Part shown: positions 22,601 to 33,189 of the stretch, in pieces
How positions within the stretch are numbered: position 1 is the stretch's first letter
How the letters are laid out: each line of letters opens with the position of its first letter
Notes under the pieces: model-generated
The model's database searches: none
Told to the model about the DNA's origin: nothing
The model's input: the letters and a program-made list of their open reading frames with translations, nothing else
Program-made: the position numbers and the translations under genes
Source: Branchiostoma floridae
Taxonomy: Eukaryota > Chordata > Leptocardii > Amphioxiformes > Branchiostomatidae
Assembly: GCF_000003815.2 (NCBI RefSeq)
Contig: NC_049994.1
Coordinates: 531,910-595,909, forward strand
Length of the DNA: 64,000 nt
Direction of reading: 5' to 3'

Positions 22601-25600
22601 GTCCAAACAGAATGGCACCTTTCTGCTGCGCTTCAGTGATTCAGAGATAGGGGGCATCACTATCGCATGGGTAGCCCAGGACCCAAATAACCCAAGTGAG
22701 TTAATGCATTATGATCTAATCCAAAATTTGCATGTGTTCCATTAACTTAGGAAATGATGTTAGTGTATAAGTGACAAAACTCAGGAGAAACCATATGATT
22801 ATTGACTTACATATTTTTTATCTTTGAAAGTGCAATAACTTACATTGTGGAAAATAGGACATTGGCTTGTCCCAAGTTCCCCTAAAAAATTTATTACCTC
22901 AGTCTGTGAATTGAAGGTTTTGTAGTACCCAGTATTGTCTGCCCTCACTTTCGGTATAGCCATTTAAGTGCTAGGCACATTGGAGGCTAGCATGAAGTTT
23001 TGGGTTAAAGATGGAAGAATGGTCACAGAAATATGTCCAGCATTTCCCATGCATCTATCTTAACACATGCAGGAAGGAAGTTATAATAGCCCAGAGATTA
23101 TTAATAAGATGAACCACTTAAAGCAAGAGAAATTTAAACAAGAAATTTACAAAACTCCTAAATATTTCACAGACTGGGTACATCTGTGTAGATATTTTTC
23201 AGTAGTTAAGGTAAGTTGCAGCTGTTGACTTGTGTATGACACAATCCAGGTGAAAGACAAGTGTGGAACCTGCAGCCGTTCACTACGCGGGACTTCGGGA
23301 TTCGTTCCCTGGCTGACCGTATCCACGATCTGCCTCATCTGGTCAACCTGTACCCCGACATTCCTAAAGACGAGGCCTTCTCCAAGTACTACACACCTAT
23401 CCGAGGTGGGACATATGCACATGTAGTGATTTGTTTGATTTGTTTCTTTGTGTGGCATACATGTACCTAGTATAATGCCTATAATGGTATAACACACCTG
23501 AAGAGTACAAGCATATCTGGATAGATTTATTTGGTCCCCTCACACCAAGAAGGAACCCTACTCTTTTTTTTATACCAATACAGTATTGATTCACAGCATT
23601 GATTCATTGATACACCACAGATTCACAGTGTTAGTGTACATGTACAACATGTGTGTAGTGCATAATGCCTTAAAGATACAATGTCAGTGCATGGCAAGTA
23701 TCGAACCAGGATCTATTGGTTCTGAGTCCCACGCTCTAACCATTACGCCAGACCGACACCACAATTTAGGAAACATGATTATATAACTGATAATTATTGA
23801 TATCATATTTCTCTGTGTAACTGATAATAATTGAAATGTAATCATATTTTTCTGTGTATTTTACAGAGAAGAACCCCCAGAATGATGGCTACGTTCCCGC
23901 GGCCCTGAAGGCAACAGTAGAAACCTTACCCCCTCCCATCGCCTCCCCGATGACCTATGACAACCCCAACACCCCCCTCCCCATGGAGGGGCCCACCTCC
24001 CCCACAGAGAAACCCACCATCATGAGTCCGGACTCGGAGATGCTCGGCGCCTGCGGACCAGCTGACTTTGACGGGTGAATACACTCCTTTACATTTCCGG
24101 TACTTACTTTACCCATTCTGTTCCACGTGACATGATGCTTACGCTGGTGCTGGTCTTTTTCTTTTTTTTCTTTAACTATTTCTGACTAAAAACATCATTA
24201 GCTTTCGGCAGACATGATCATCTGGAATATCACTAATTTACACTGTAGAGAAACTTGCCTAAAGGAGTTACAGAGTTTAAAATAGCAATTCAAGATACAG
24301 GAAATCAGATTTTTTTTTTTACATTTTACAACTTGGATTAAACTATAGATCAGCATTTCAGGTTGCACAGTTCAAATGACCAAAAAATTTCTGTATGTTA
24401 CAGTATATTCTAACAAGTCAGTAAGAAAGTTAACTACATTTGTATACACAAAACTATCTATCTATTGCAAATCTCCGGAGGAAAATTTCTGAATCATACT
24501 ATAACAAGTCAGTAGGAAAAGTTAACAAGTAAATACACAAAACTATCATTCTATTGCAAACCACCAGAGGAAAATAACAGCTGCCTAGCTAGTCCATGTT
24601 TGCATGTGGTATGTTGTTTACAGTGCAGTAATTATCAAAAGAAATATACACATAAATTAGATACACCACATGGCTGGAATTTTTTAAAAGAATTTAGCCT
24701 AATCATGAAGGAAAATCAGAAAAAACAAGCCTCAGTTTTAGAAGTCTTATGGTCCGTTATTCCGCTCTGACTGGTGATTTTGACTCCATGCTGCACACTG
24801 CGGTACACCACTAAGTCTTGCACAATGCTTGCCGGCTTCACCCCAAAATTAGACAGCACCCGCACTTCTTGAGTTTAGAAAAGAGTACACCAAAGAAAGT
24901 ATCAACCCAACTGATTCTCCAGGCATTTCATGCCTTTTATGTCCTGTACAAATTTTGTAGATGTTATTTCATAAAGCACGTTTTGGCAATAATGTCCAAG
25001 CAAATTGTTTTGCATTTCTATGTATAGGCAATATAGGAATATGGCAGGAAATAATGTTTTTCTCTGAAAGTGCCCAACATTTTCTGCTTGGTTGATGGAC
25101 AGGCACTCCACTGCAGGAGCATGGCAAGTCTACTGGTTTGGAGCTGATGGGCCTTTCTTGCCTTTACTTTGACGGCAGCTACCCTCTCTGTTTTGAAAGT
25201 GGAAACAGTGTTGTCTGTTGGTCAGCTGTCACTATCGTGTTGCTTTAGATGTGGACCTGAATGTTATGTGGAGAAATTCTTCCATACCCGGCTATCAATA
25301 TTTAGTGCACTTCCAGTACTGTCTTCATATATTTGTGAGAAACAATGACAAGTGAGTAATGTGCCAATTTATAATTAGCCAGGGAGGAAACCTTAATTTG
25401 ATGCAGGGCTAACTCCACCCAAACTGATATAATTTTTTTTTTGCTCCACTGCTTCACTATTTTCATGCAAACATATGAGAACTAAGTCATTGTGGTGTAA
25501 CTGGCCATGTTGATTCAAATATATGGATGACATCCTCTGGGAACCTCAAAACTGATGTGAGTGTGCGTAAAAAAAAAGTTTGGCAAGTAAAAAAGTTACC

Positions 25601-26077
25601 CTCAATTCTACAGAATGAAGTCTAAGTGGTCAGGAAGGTTGCACAAATGACAGAGTATGGAACATACAGTGATGTACACAATGTCATGTATTTGCTCATT
25701 TCACAGCTGCTTTGTACAGTTTACAAGATGGTATAAATTGCACAAGCAAAAATTGATGCATGCATGGATGTTATCCATTTTGTTGAATTAACATTGCCTT
25801 ACACTGTTAAGTTAATAGACTATCATTACATAATTATCATTGATACATAATATAACTATAGCCATGTCCATGTATTACATATATGACACATCCATACATG
25901 TAGGAAACGTGTATAATTTGTCTGTTTGTATTTCCCAGCAATGGTGGCGAGGCAGACATGTCTGACGACTTCTTGAGTGAGTTATCAAATCTCTCCTCGG
26001 AAAACCTGACGGACAACATAGATGTCAACAAGCTTCTCAACCTGGAGTTTGTGGACAAGGACGCCAAACCCTTCTGA
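19608..26077 (+). CDS. STAT5/6: STAT5/6-type transcription factor, 3' half in eight exons
   Basis: A cytokine-signalling transcription factor, activated by JAK phosphorylation and acting as a nuclear dimer. Exons: 19608-19700, 20405-20549, 20964-21022, 22078-22175, 22550-22695, 23250-23405, 23867-24074, 25939-26077 (TGA 26075-26077). All have GT-AG borders and phases join into 347 codons. They cover the end of the DNA-binding domain ([28 protein letters not shown]), the linker ([22 protein letters not shown]), the SH2 domain and the C-terminal tail. The N-domain, the coiled coil and the start of the DNA-binding domain, about half of a STAT, are not visible upstream. The tail around [12 protein letters not shown] is STAT6-like while other parts equally match STAT5, as expected of a pre-duplication chordate gene. 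Confidence 0.95.
19740..20345 (+). repeat. GTGA/GAGT-rich minisatellite in STAT intron
   Basis: About 600 bases of GTGAGTGAGTGAGCAGGAA-like units with GATGAGTGAG interruptions. It lies wholly in the intron between the first two visible STAT exons. The strand is strongly G-rich and C-poor. Confidence 0.9.
21543..21878 (-). pseudogene. C-terminal fragment of a retroelement reverse-transcriptase protein
   Basis: On the minus strand about 110 codons are open, ending at TGA 21543-21545. They include [34 protein letters not shown] and a Cys/His-containing end ([18 protein letters not shown]). The EVG-RGWV motif after an alternating charged helix resembles the C-terminal part found after the RT domain in some animal non-LTR elements. 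No start codon, so it is a 5'-truncated insertion in STAT intron 3. Confidence 0.55.
22550..23405 (+). CDS. STAT5/6: STAT SH2-domain exons (5 and 6)
   Basis: Exon 5 reads [15 protein letters not shown] and [19 protein letters not shown]; the Arg of FLLRFSDS (codon 22629-22631) is the invariant phosphotyrosine-binding residue and is intact. Exon 6 (from 23250) reads [20 protein letters not shown] and ends [13 protein letters not shown]. These exons form the dimerisation and receptor-docking module. Nothing suggests loss of function. Confidence 0.95.
23660..23765 (-). mobile_element. tRNA-like SINE head
   Basis: On the minus strand TGGCGTAATGGTTAGAGCG resembles a tRNA D arm/A box and CCTGGTTCGATACTTGCC a B box, with a loop-like GGGACTCAGAACC between. 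The acceptor and T stems do not pair well, so this is not a functional tRNA gene but a tRNA-derived SINE or a tRNA pseudogene, within the STAT intron before exon 7. Confidence 0.55.
23867..26077 (+). CDS. STAT5/6: STAT C-terminal tail exons (7 and 8)
   Basis: Exon 7 carries [14 protein letters not shown]; the Tyr codon 23890-23892 is in the position of the JAK-phosphorylated tyrosine (STAT6 GYVPA context). A Pro-rich stretch follows ([16 protein letters not shown]). Exon 8 encodes an acidic, leucine-rich end ([24 protein letters not shown]) suited to transactivation, with Asp/Glu next to bulky hydrophobics. The tail is shorter than that of human STAT6. Confidence 0.9.
24413..24575 (+). repeat. 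Two-copy direct duplication of about 85 bp
   Basis: Both copies hold ACAAGTCAGTA-G-AAA, GTTAAC, ACACAAAACTATC, TTCTATTGCAAA/TCTATTGCAAA and GGAGGAAAAT/AGAGGAAAAT. Intronic in STAT. Confidence 0.7.
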
Positions 26078-26213
26078 GTCATTGTCTTTCTCCTTAACAT
26101 ATCATTATCAAAACAGCTAATCATTTGAAATTCTATACCAATGAGACATATTATACAAGAAAAAGCACTAATCTTCTTACTCAGTAGAGATTGTTAGGCT
26201 AAATGAATGTATA

Positions 26214-26313
26214 NNNNNNNNNNNNNNNNNNNNNNNNNNNNNNNNNNNNNNNNNNNNNNNNNNNNNNNNNNNNNNNNNNNNNNNNNNNNNNNNNNNNNNN
26301 NNNNNNNNNNNNN
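26214..26313. other. Assembly gap (100 N) between STAT 3' UTR and satellite block
   Basis: The satellite block starts directly at the right edge of this gap, 136 bases after the STAT stop codon plus the gap. Confidence 0.95.
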
Positions 26314-27222
26314 CGTAGTAAGCGCAGAACGGCTGAAAAGGGCCTAAATCTTATGTTTTGAGCGAAATTATCGTGACTAATGCATTACCAATGGCATTTT
26401 TTCAAAACTTTTTTTTCACGTTCTGACACTTTTATAAGGTGAAATACACTTAGTAGACATGTTTAGAATCAAAAAGAAAAATCTTTGATCAAAACTCGAT
26501 TTTTAATGGCAAAGTTCGTAGTAAGCGCAGAACGGCTGAAAAGGGCCTAAATCTTATGTTTTGAGCGAAATTATCGTGTCTAATGCATTACCAATGGCAT
26601 TTTTTCAAACCTTTTTTTTTCACGTTCTGACACTTTTATAAGGTGAACTACACTCAGTAGACATGTTTACAATCAAAAAGAAAAAATCTTTGATCAATGT
26701 CCGATTTGTAATGGCAAAGTACGTAGTAAGCGCAGAACGGCTGAAAAGGGCCTATATCTTATGTTTTGAGCAAAGTTCTCGTGTCCCATGCATTACATAT
26801 GGCATTTTTTCAAGACTTTTTTCCCACGTTCTGACACTTTCCTAAGGTGAACTACACTCAGTAGACATGTTTACAATCAAAAAGAAAAATCTTTGATCAA
26901 TGTCCGATTTGTAATGGCAAAGTACGTAGTAAGCGCAGAACGGCTGAAAAGGGCCTATATCTTATGTTTTGAGCAAAGTTCTCGTGTCCCATGCATTACA
27001 TATGGCATTTTTTCAAGACTTTTTTTTCCACGTTCTGACACTTTCCTAAGGTGAACTACACTCAGTAGACATGTTTACAATCAAAAAGAAAAATCTTTGA
27101 TCAATGTCCGATTTGTAATGGCAAAGTACGTAGTAAGCGCAGAACGGCAGAAAAGGGCCTATATCTTATGTTTTGAGCAAAGTTCTCGTGTCCCATGCAT
27201 TACATATGGCATTTTTTCAAGA
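26314..27222 (+). repeat. Satellite A array (~204-bp unit)
   Basis: About 4.4 units, each starting CGTAGTAAGCGCAGAACGG, with ATCTTATGTTTTGAGC, GCATTAC, CACGTTCTGACACTTT and AATCAAAAAGAAAAATCTTT. It switches abruptly to satellite B inside a unit at about 27223. Confidence 0.92.
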
Positions 27223-28823
27223 CTTAGCCGTAAGTCAGGGGTAGGGTGATGCCTTAAATACACGATTACGAGTGAGGGTTGAAGTTGCGGCTCGGTAGGT
27301 TTTAACTCATTGGAAAGGTCTCTTTGCGCGCTATTGGAAGATGAAAACTGCTTGCCAATCGAATGCTTTCTTGAGGAGATAATCTCGATCGTATGGACTC
27401 TAGTCGTGGCATAACGACTAGTCTTATCCATAAGTCAGGGGTAGGGTGATGACTTAATAACGCGATTCCAAGTTTACGGTTCAAGTTGCGGCCGGGCAAG
27501 TTTAATATTATTCAAGAGGTCACTTTGCGCGCTATTGGAAGATGATAACCGCTTCCCAATCGCATACATCCTTGCCGAGATAATCTCGATCTTATGGACT
27601 CTAGTCATGGCATAACGGCTAGTCTTAGCCGTAAGTCTGGGGTAGGGTGATGCCTTAATAACGCGATTTCAAGTGAGGGTTCAAGTTACGGCCGGGCAAA
27701 CTAGATATCATTCAAATGGTGTCTTTGCGCGCTATTGGAAGATGAAAACCGCTTGCTAATCGCATACATCCTTGGCGAGATAATCTCGATCGTATGGACT
27801 CTTGTCATGGCATAACGGCTAGTCTTAGCCGAAAGTCAGGGGTAGGGTAATGCCTTAATAACGCGATTCCAAGTTAGGGTTCAAGTTGCGGCCGGGCAAA
27901 CTTTATATCATTCAAAGGGTGTCTTTGCGAGCTATTGAAAGATGAAACCCGCTCGCCAATTGGATGCTAACTTTCCGAGATAACCTCGATCGTATGGACT
28001 CTAGTCGTGGCATAACCGCTAGTCTTATCCATAAGTCAGGGGTAGGGTGATGACTTAAAAATGCGATTCCAAGTTACGGTTCATGTTGCGGCCGGGCAAA
28101 TTTTATATCATTCAAGAGGTCACTTTGTGCACTGTTGGAAGATGAAAACCGCTTGCCAATCGCATACATCCTTGCCGAGATAATCTCGATCGTATGGACT
28201 CTAGTCGTGGCAAAATGGCTAGTCTTAGCCGAAAGTCAGGGGTAGGGTTATGTCTTAATAACGCGATTCCAAGTGAGGGTTCAAGTTGCAGCCGGGCAAA
28301 CTTTATATCATTCAAAGGGTCTCTTTGCGCGGTATTTTAAGATGAAAACCGTTTGCCAATCGGATACGCCGAGATAATCTCGATCGAATGAACTCTAGTC
28401 GTGGCAAAGCCGTGCCTGCCTTGGCCGGAAGTCAGGGGTAGGGTGATACCTTAATAAGGTGATTCCAAGTGAGGGTTCAAGTTGCGGCCGGGCAAAGTTT
28501 ATATCATTCGATAGGTCTCTTTGCGAGCTATGGAAAGATGAAAACCGCTTGCCAATCGGATGCTTCCTTGCCTAGATAATCTCGATCGTATGGACTCTAG
28601 TCGTGGCATAACGGCTAGTCTTAGCTGTACGTTAGGGGTAGGGTGATACCTTAATAACGCGATTCCAAGTTAGGGTTCAAGTTGCGACCGAACAAACTTT
28701 ACATCATTCGAAAGGTCTCTTTGTGCGCTATTGGAAGATGAAAACCGCTTGCCAATCGGATGCTTCCTTGCCGAGATAATCTCGATCGTATAGACTCTAG
28801 TCGTGGCATAACGGCTAGTTTTA
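27223..28823 (+). repeat. Satellite B array (~200-bp unit)
   Basis: Eight units marked by AGTCAGGGGTAGGGTGATG, CTTAATAACGCGATTCCAAG, GGAAGATGAAAACCGCTTG and the 13-bp palindrome CGAGATAATCTCG. Frames through the array are not genes. Related in reverse orientation to satellite D. Confidence 0.92.
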
Positions 28824-29705
28824 TGGAGCCAGTTTTACAAGGGTGGCCCTATAGCGGACTAAGATTTTTCCTTCGGTGACGTGAACCAATTGTATACGTT
28901 CAAAAGTGCATATATCATAGAGCTGGCTCCTTGAAACGTGTTTTTCGTTTACAAGGGGCGGACCCATAGCGGACTAAGATTTTTCCTGTGGTGACGAGAA
29001 CCAATTTTATACATTCAAATGTGCATAGTGCTGGCTCCATGAAACTTGTTTTTCGTTTACAAGGGCAGCCCCAAAGCGAACTAAGATTTTTTCTGTGGTG
29101 ACGTGAACCAATTGTATACATTTAAAAGTGCATATAGCATAGAGCTAGCTCCATGAAACGTGTTTTTCGTTTACAAGGGTGGCCCTATAACAGGCTAAGA
29201 TTTTTCCTGTGGTGACGTGAACAAATTGTATACATTCAAAGTGCAAAGAGCTGGCTCCATGAAACTTGTTTTTCGTTTACAAGGGCGGCCCCATAGCGGA
29301 CTAAGATTTTTCCTGTGGTGACGTGAACCAATTGTATACATTCAAAGTGCATATAGCATAGAGCTGGCTCCATGAAACTTGTTTTTCGTTTACAAGGGCC
29401 GCCCCATAGCGGACTAAGATTTTTCCTGTGGTGACGAGAACCAATTCGTAAGTATTCAAAGTGCATAGAGCTGGCTCCATGAAACTTTTTTTCGTTTACA
29501 ATGGCGGCCCCATAGCGGACTAAGATTTTCCTGTGGTGACGTGAACCAATTGTATACATTCAAAAGTGCATATAGCATAAAGCTGGCTCCATGAAACTTG
29601 TTTTTCGTTTACAAGGGCGGCCCTATAGCGAACTAAGATTTTTCCTGTGGTGACAAGAACCAATCGTATGTATTCAAAGTGCATAGAGCTGGCTCCATTA
29701 AACTT
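28824..29705 (+). repeat. Satellite C array (~105-117-bp unit)
   Basis: Eight units with TTTTTCGTTTACAAGGG, AGCGGACTAAGATTTTTCC, TGTGGTGACGTGAACCAATT and GAGCTGGCTCCATGAAACTT. Longer and shorter units tend to alternate according to the presence of ATATAGCATA. Confidence 0.9.
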
Positions 29706-32664
29706 GCTCCTTGAGCTTGCTTGGCGGAACTTAAAGCCTAAGCTACAATTGCGCTATTAACTGCCTACCCGGTACTGTGACAGGTGGTGTTTCCAAAAGG
29801 TAGCTAGAGGTTGCGCCCAAATAGAGTCCGTATACTCAAGAATATCTCAACAAGGAAGTATCGGATTGGACTGCAGTTTTCATCATTCAATTCCTTACTA
29901 GGAGACCTTTCCAAGCATACCAAGCTTGCTAGGCCGGAACTTAAAGCCTAAACTACAATTGCGTGATAAAGTCCCTACCCGGTACCGTGACAGGTGGTGT
30001 TTCCAAAAGGTAGCTAGAGGTTGCGCCCAAATAGAATCCGTATACTCAAGAATATCTTTCATGAATAAATAAAGGTTCAAACAAACAAATAAATCTCCAC
30101 GAGGAAGTATCGGATTGGAATGCGGTTTTCATCTTTCGATTCCTTATTAAGAGACCTTTCCAACCATACCAAGCTTGCTAGGCGGAACTTAAAGCCTAAG
30201 CTACAATTGCGTTATTAAGTCCCTACCCGGTACCGGCGCTAGGTGGTGTGTCCAAGAGGTAGCTAGCAGTTGCGCCCAAATAGAGTCCGTATACTCAAGA
30301 ATATCTCGACAAGGAAGTATCAAATTAGACTGCGGTTTTCATCTTTCGATTTCTTACTAAGTGACCTTTCCAACCATACCAAGCTGGCTAGGCCGGAACT
30401 TAAAGCCTAAGCTACAATTGCGTTATTAATTGCCTACCCGCGCTAGGTGGTGTGTCCAAGAGGTAGCTAGCAGTTGCGCCAAAATAGAGTCCGTATACTC
30501 AAGAGTATCTCGACAAAGAAGTATCAAATTGGACTGCAGTTTTCATCTTTCGATTCCTTACTAAGAGACCTTTCCTACCATACCAAGCTTGCTAGGCCGG
30601 AACTTCAAGCCTAAGCTACAATTGCGTTATAATTGCCTACCCGTGCCGGTGACCAGGTGGTGTGTCCAAAAGGTAGATAGAGGTTGCGCCAAATAGAGTC
30701 CGTATACTCAAGAATATCTCGACAAGGAAGTATCGGATTGGACTGCGGTTTTCATCTTTCGATTCCTTACTAACGGACCTTTCCAACCATACCAAGCTTG
30801 CTAGGCCGGAACTTAAAGCCTAAGCTACAATTGCGTTATTAACTGCCTACTCGGTACCGTGACAGGCGCTAGGTGGTGTGTCCAAGAGGTAGCTAGCAGT
30901 TGCGCCCAAATAGAGTCAGTATACTCAAGAATATCTCGATAAGGAAGTATCGGATTGGACTGCGATTTTAATCTTTCGATTCCTTACTAAGGGACCTTTC
31001 CAACCATACCAAGCTTGCTAGGCCGGAACTTAAAGCCTTAACTACAATTGCGTTATAAAGTCCCTACCCGGTACCGTGGCAGGTGGTGTTTCCAAAAGGT
31101 AGCTAGCGGTTGCGCCCAAATAGAGTCTGTATACTCAAGANNNNNNNNNNNNNNNNNNNNNNNNNNNNNNNNNNNNNNNNNNNNNNNNNNNNNNNNNNNN
31201 NNNNNNNNNNNNNNNNNNNNNNNNNNNNNNNNNNNNNNNNNNNNNNNNNNNNNNNNNNNNNNNNNNNNNNNNNNNNNNNNNNNNNNNNNNNNNNNNNNNN
31301 NNNNNNNNNNNNNNNNNNNNNNNNNNNNNNNNNNNNNNNNNNNNNNNNNNNNNNNNNNNNNNNNNNNNNNNNNNNNNNNNNNNNNNNNNNNNNNNNNNNN
31401 NNNNNNNNNNNNNNNNNNNNNNNNNNNNNNNNNNNNNNNNNNNNNNNNNTAAAGCCTAAGCTATAATTGCGTTATTAATTCCATACCCGGTACCGGGACA
31501 TGTGGTGTTTCCAAAAGGTAGCTAGGGGATGCGCTGAAATACAATCTGTATACTCAAGAATATCTCGACAAGGAAGTATCGAATTGGACTGCGGTTTTCA
31601 TCTTTCGATTTTTTACTAAGGTACCTTTCCAACCATACCAAGCTTGCTAGGCCGGAACTTAAAGCCTAAGCTACAATTGCGTTATTAATTCCCTACCCGG
31701 TACCGTGACAGGTGGTGTGTCCAAAAGGTAGCTAGAGGTTGCGCCCAAATAGAATCCGTATACTCAAGAATATCTCAACAAGGATGTATCAGATTGGACT
31801 GCCATTTTCATCAATAGATTTCTTACTAAAGTACCTTTCCAACCATACCAAGCTTGCTAGGCCGGAACTTAAAGCCTAAGCTACAATTGCGTTATTAAGA
31901 CCCTACCCGGTACCGTGACAGGTGGTGTTTCCAAAAGGTAGCTAGAGGTTGCGCCCAAATAGAATCCGTATACTCAAGAATATCTCGACAAGGAAGTATC
32001 GGATTGGACTGCGGTTTTCATCATTCGATTTTTTACTAAGGGACCTTTCCAACCATACCAAGCTTGCTAGGCCAGAACTTAGGGCCTAAGCTACAATTGC
32101 GTTATTAATTCCCTACCCGGTACCGTGACAGGTAGTGTGTCCTAAAGGTAGCTCGCTGTTGCGCCCAATAGAGTCCGTATACTAAAGAATATCTCGACAA
32201 GGAAGTATCAGATTGGACTGCGGTTTTCATCATTCGATTTCTTACTAAAGTACCTTTCCAACCATACCAAGCTGGCTAGGAAGGAAATTAAAGCCTAAGC
32301 TATAATTGCGTTATTAAGTCCCTACCCGGTACCGTGACATGTGGTGTTTCCAAAAGGTAGCTAGGGGATGCGCTGAAATACAATCTGTATACTCAAGAAT
32401 ATCTCGACAAGGAAGTATCGGATTGGACTGCGGTTTTCATCTTTCGATTTTTTACTAAGGTACCTTTCCAACCATACCAAGCTTGCTAGGCCGGAACTTA
32501 AAGCCTAAGCTACAATTGCGTTATTAATTCCCTACCCGGTACCGTGACAGGTGGTGTGTCCAAAAGGTAGCTAGCAGTTGCACCCAAATAGAGTCCGTAT
32601 ACTAAAAAATTATATCTCGACAAGGGAGTATCGGATTGGACTGCGCTTTCATCTTTCGATTCCT
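29706..32664 (+). repeat. Satellite D array (~208-bp unit), interrupted by a gap
   Basis: About thirteen visible units with GCCGGAACTTAAAGCCTAAG, CTACAATTGCGTTATTAA, CCCTACCCGGTACCGTGACA and GCGGTTTTCATCTTTCGATT. Unit 2 (about 30058-30097) carries an inserted A-rich tail-like segment. Interrupted by 309 N. Confidence 0.92.
31141..31449. other. Assembly gap (309 N) inside satellite D
   Basis: The flanking sequence is in the same repeat; the gap is likely 1-2 units. Confidence 0.95.
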
Positions 32665-32665
32665 N

Positions 32666-33003
32666 GAAATACACTTAGTAGACATGTTTAGAATCAAAAA
32701 GAAAAATCTTTGATCAAAACTCGATTTTTAATGGCAAAGTTCGTAGTAAGCGCAGAACGGCTGAAAAGGGCCTAAATCTTATGTTTTGAGCGAAATTATC
32801 GTGTCTAATGCATTACCAATGGCATTTTTTCAAAACTTTTTTTTTCACGTTCTGACACTTTTATAAGGTGAAATACACTTAGAAGACATGTTTAGAATCA
32901 AAAAGAAAAATCTTTGATCAAAACTCGATTTTTAATGGCAAAGTTCGTAGTAAGCGCAGAACGGCTGAAAAGGGCCTAAATCTTATGTTTTGAGCGAAAT
33001 TAT
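32666..33003 (+). repeat. Satellite A array, second block
   Basis: About 1.6 units of satellite A begin in mid-unit directly after a single N at 32665, next to satellite D. It ends abruptly at GCGAAATTATC before unique DNA. The single N marks an artificial join. Confidence 0.9.
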
Positions 33004-33069
33004 CGACGCGCCGCCATTTTGTGGGATTGAAACCTTCCCGTCAGTCTGTTCGTGAATCCCGTAAGATTC

Positions 33070-33148
33070 GGATTCATGCTAGGAACATGTCAAAGGAATC
33101 CTTTGAAGGACTAAAGGATTCCTTTACACTGCTACCTAGCATGAATCC
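33070..33148. mobile_element. Small palindromic element
   Basis: GGATTCATGCTAGG (33070-33083) and CCTAGCATGAATCC (33135-33148) are perfect inverted repeats, with a nested pair AAAGGAATCCTTT/AAAGGATTCCTTT. It is in the short unique stretch between satellite A and satellite B. Confidence 0.75.
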
Positions 33149-33189
33149 TATACCAGGATTCCTGGCTTAGTAGAATGAATACTGTATGT

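Noticed and set aside
23660-23765. A functional tRNA gene
   Set aside because: Box A and box B are present but acceptor and T stems do not pair; best read as a SINE head or tRNA pseudogene.
28915-29559. ORFs with RHHRKILVRYG repeats
   Set aside because: Frames through satellite C.
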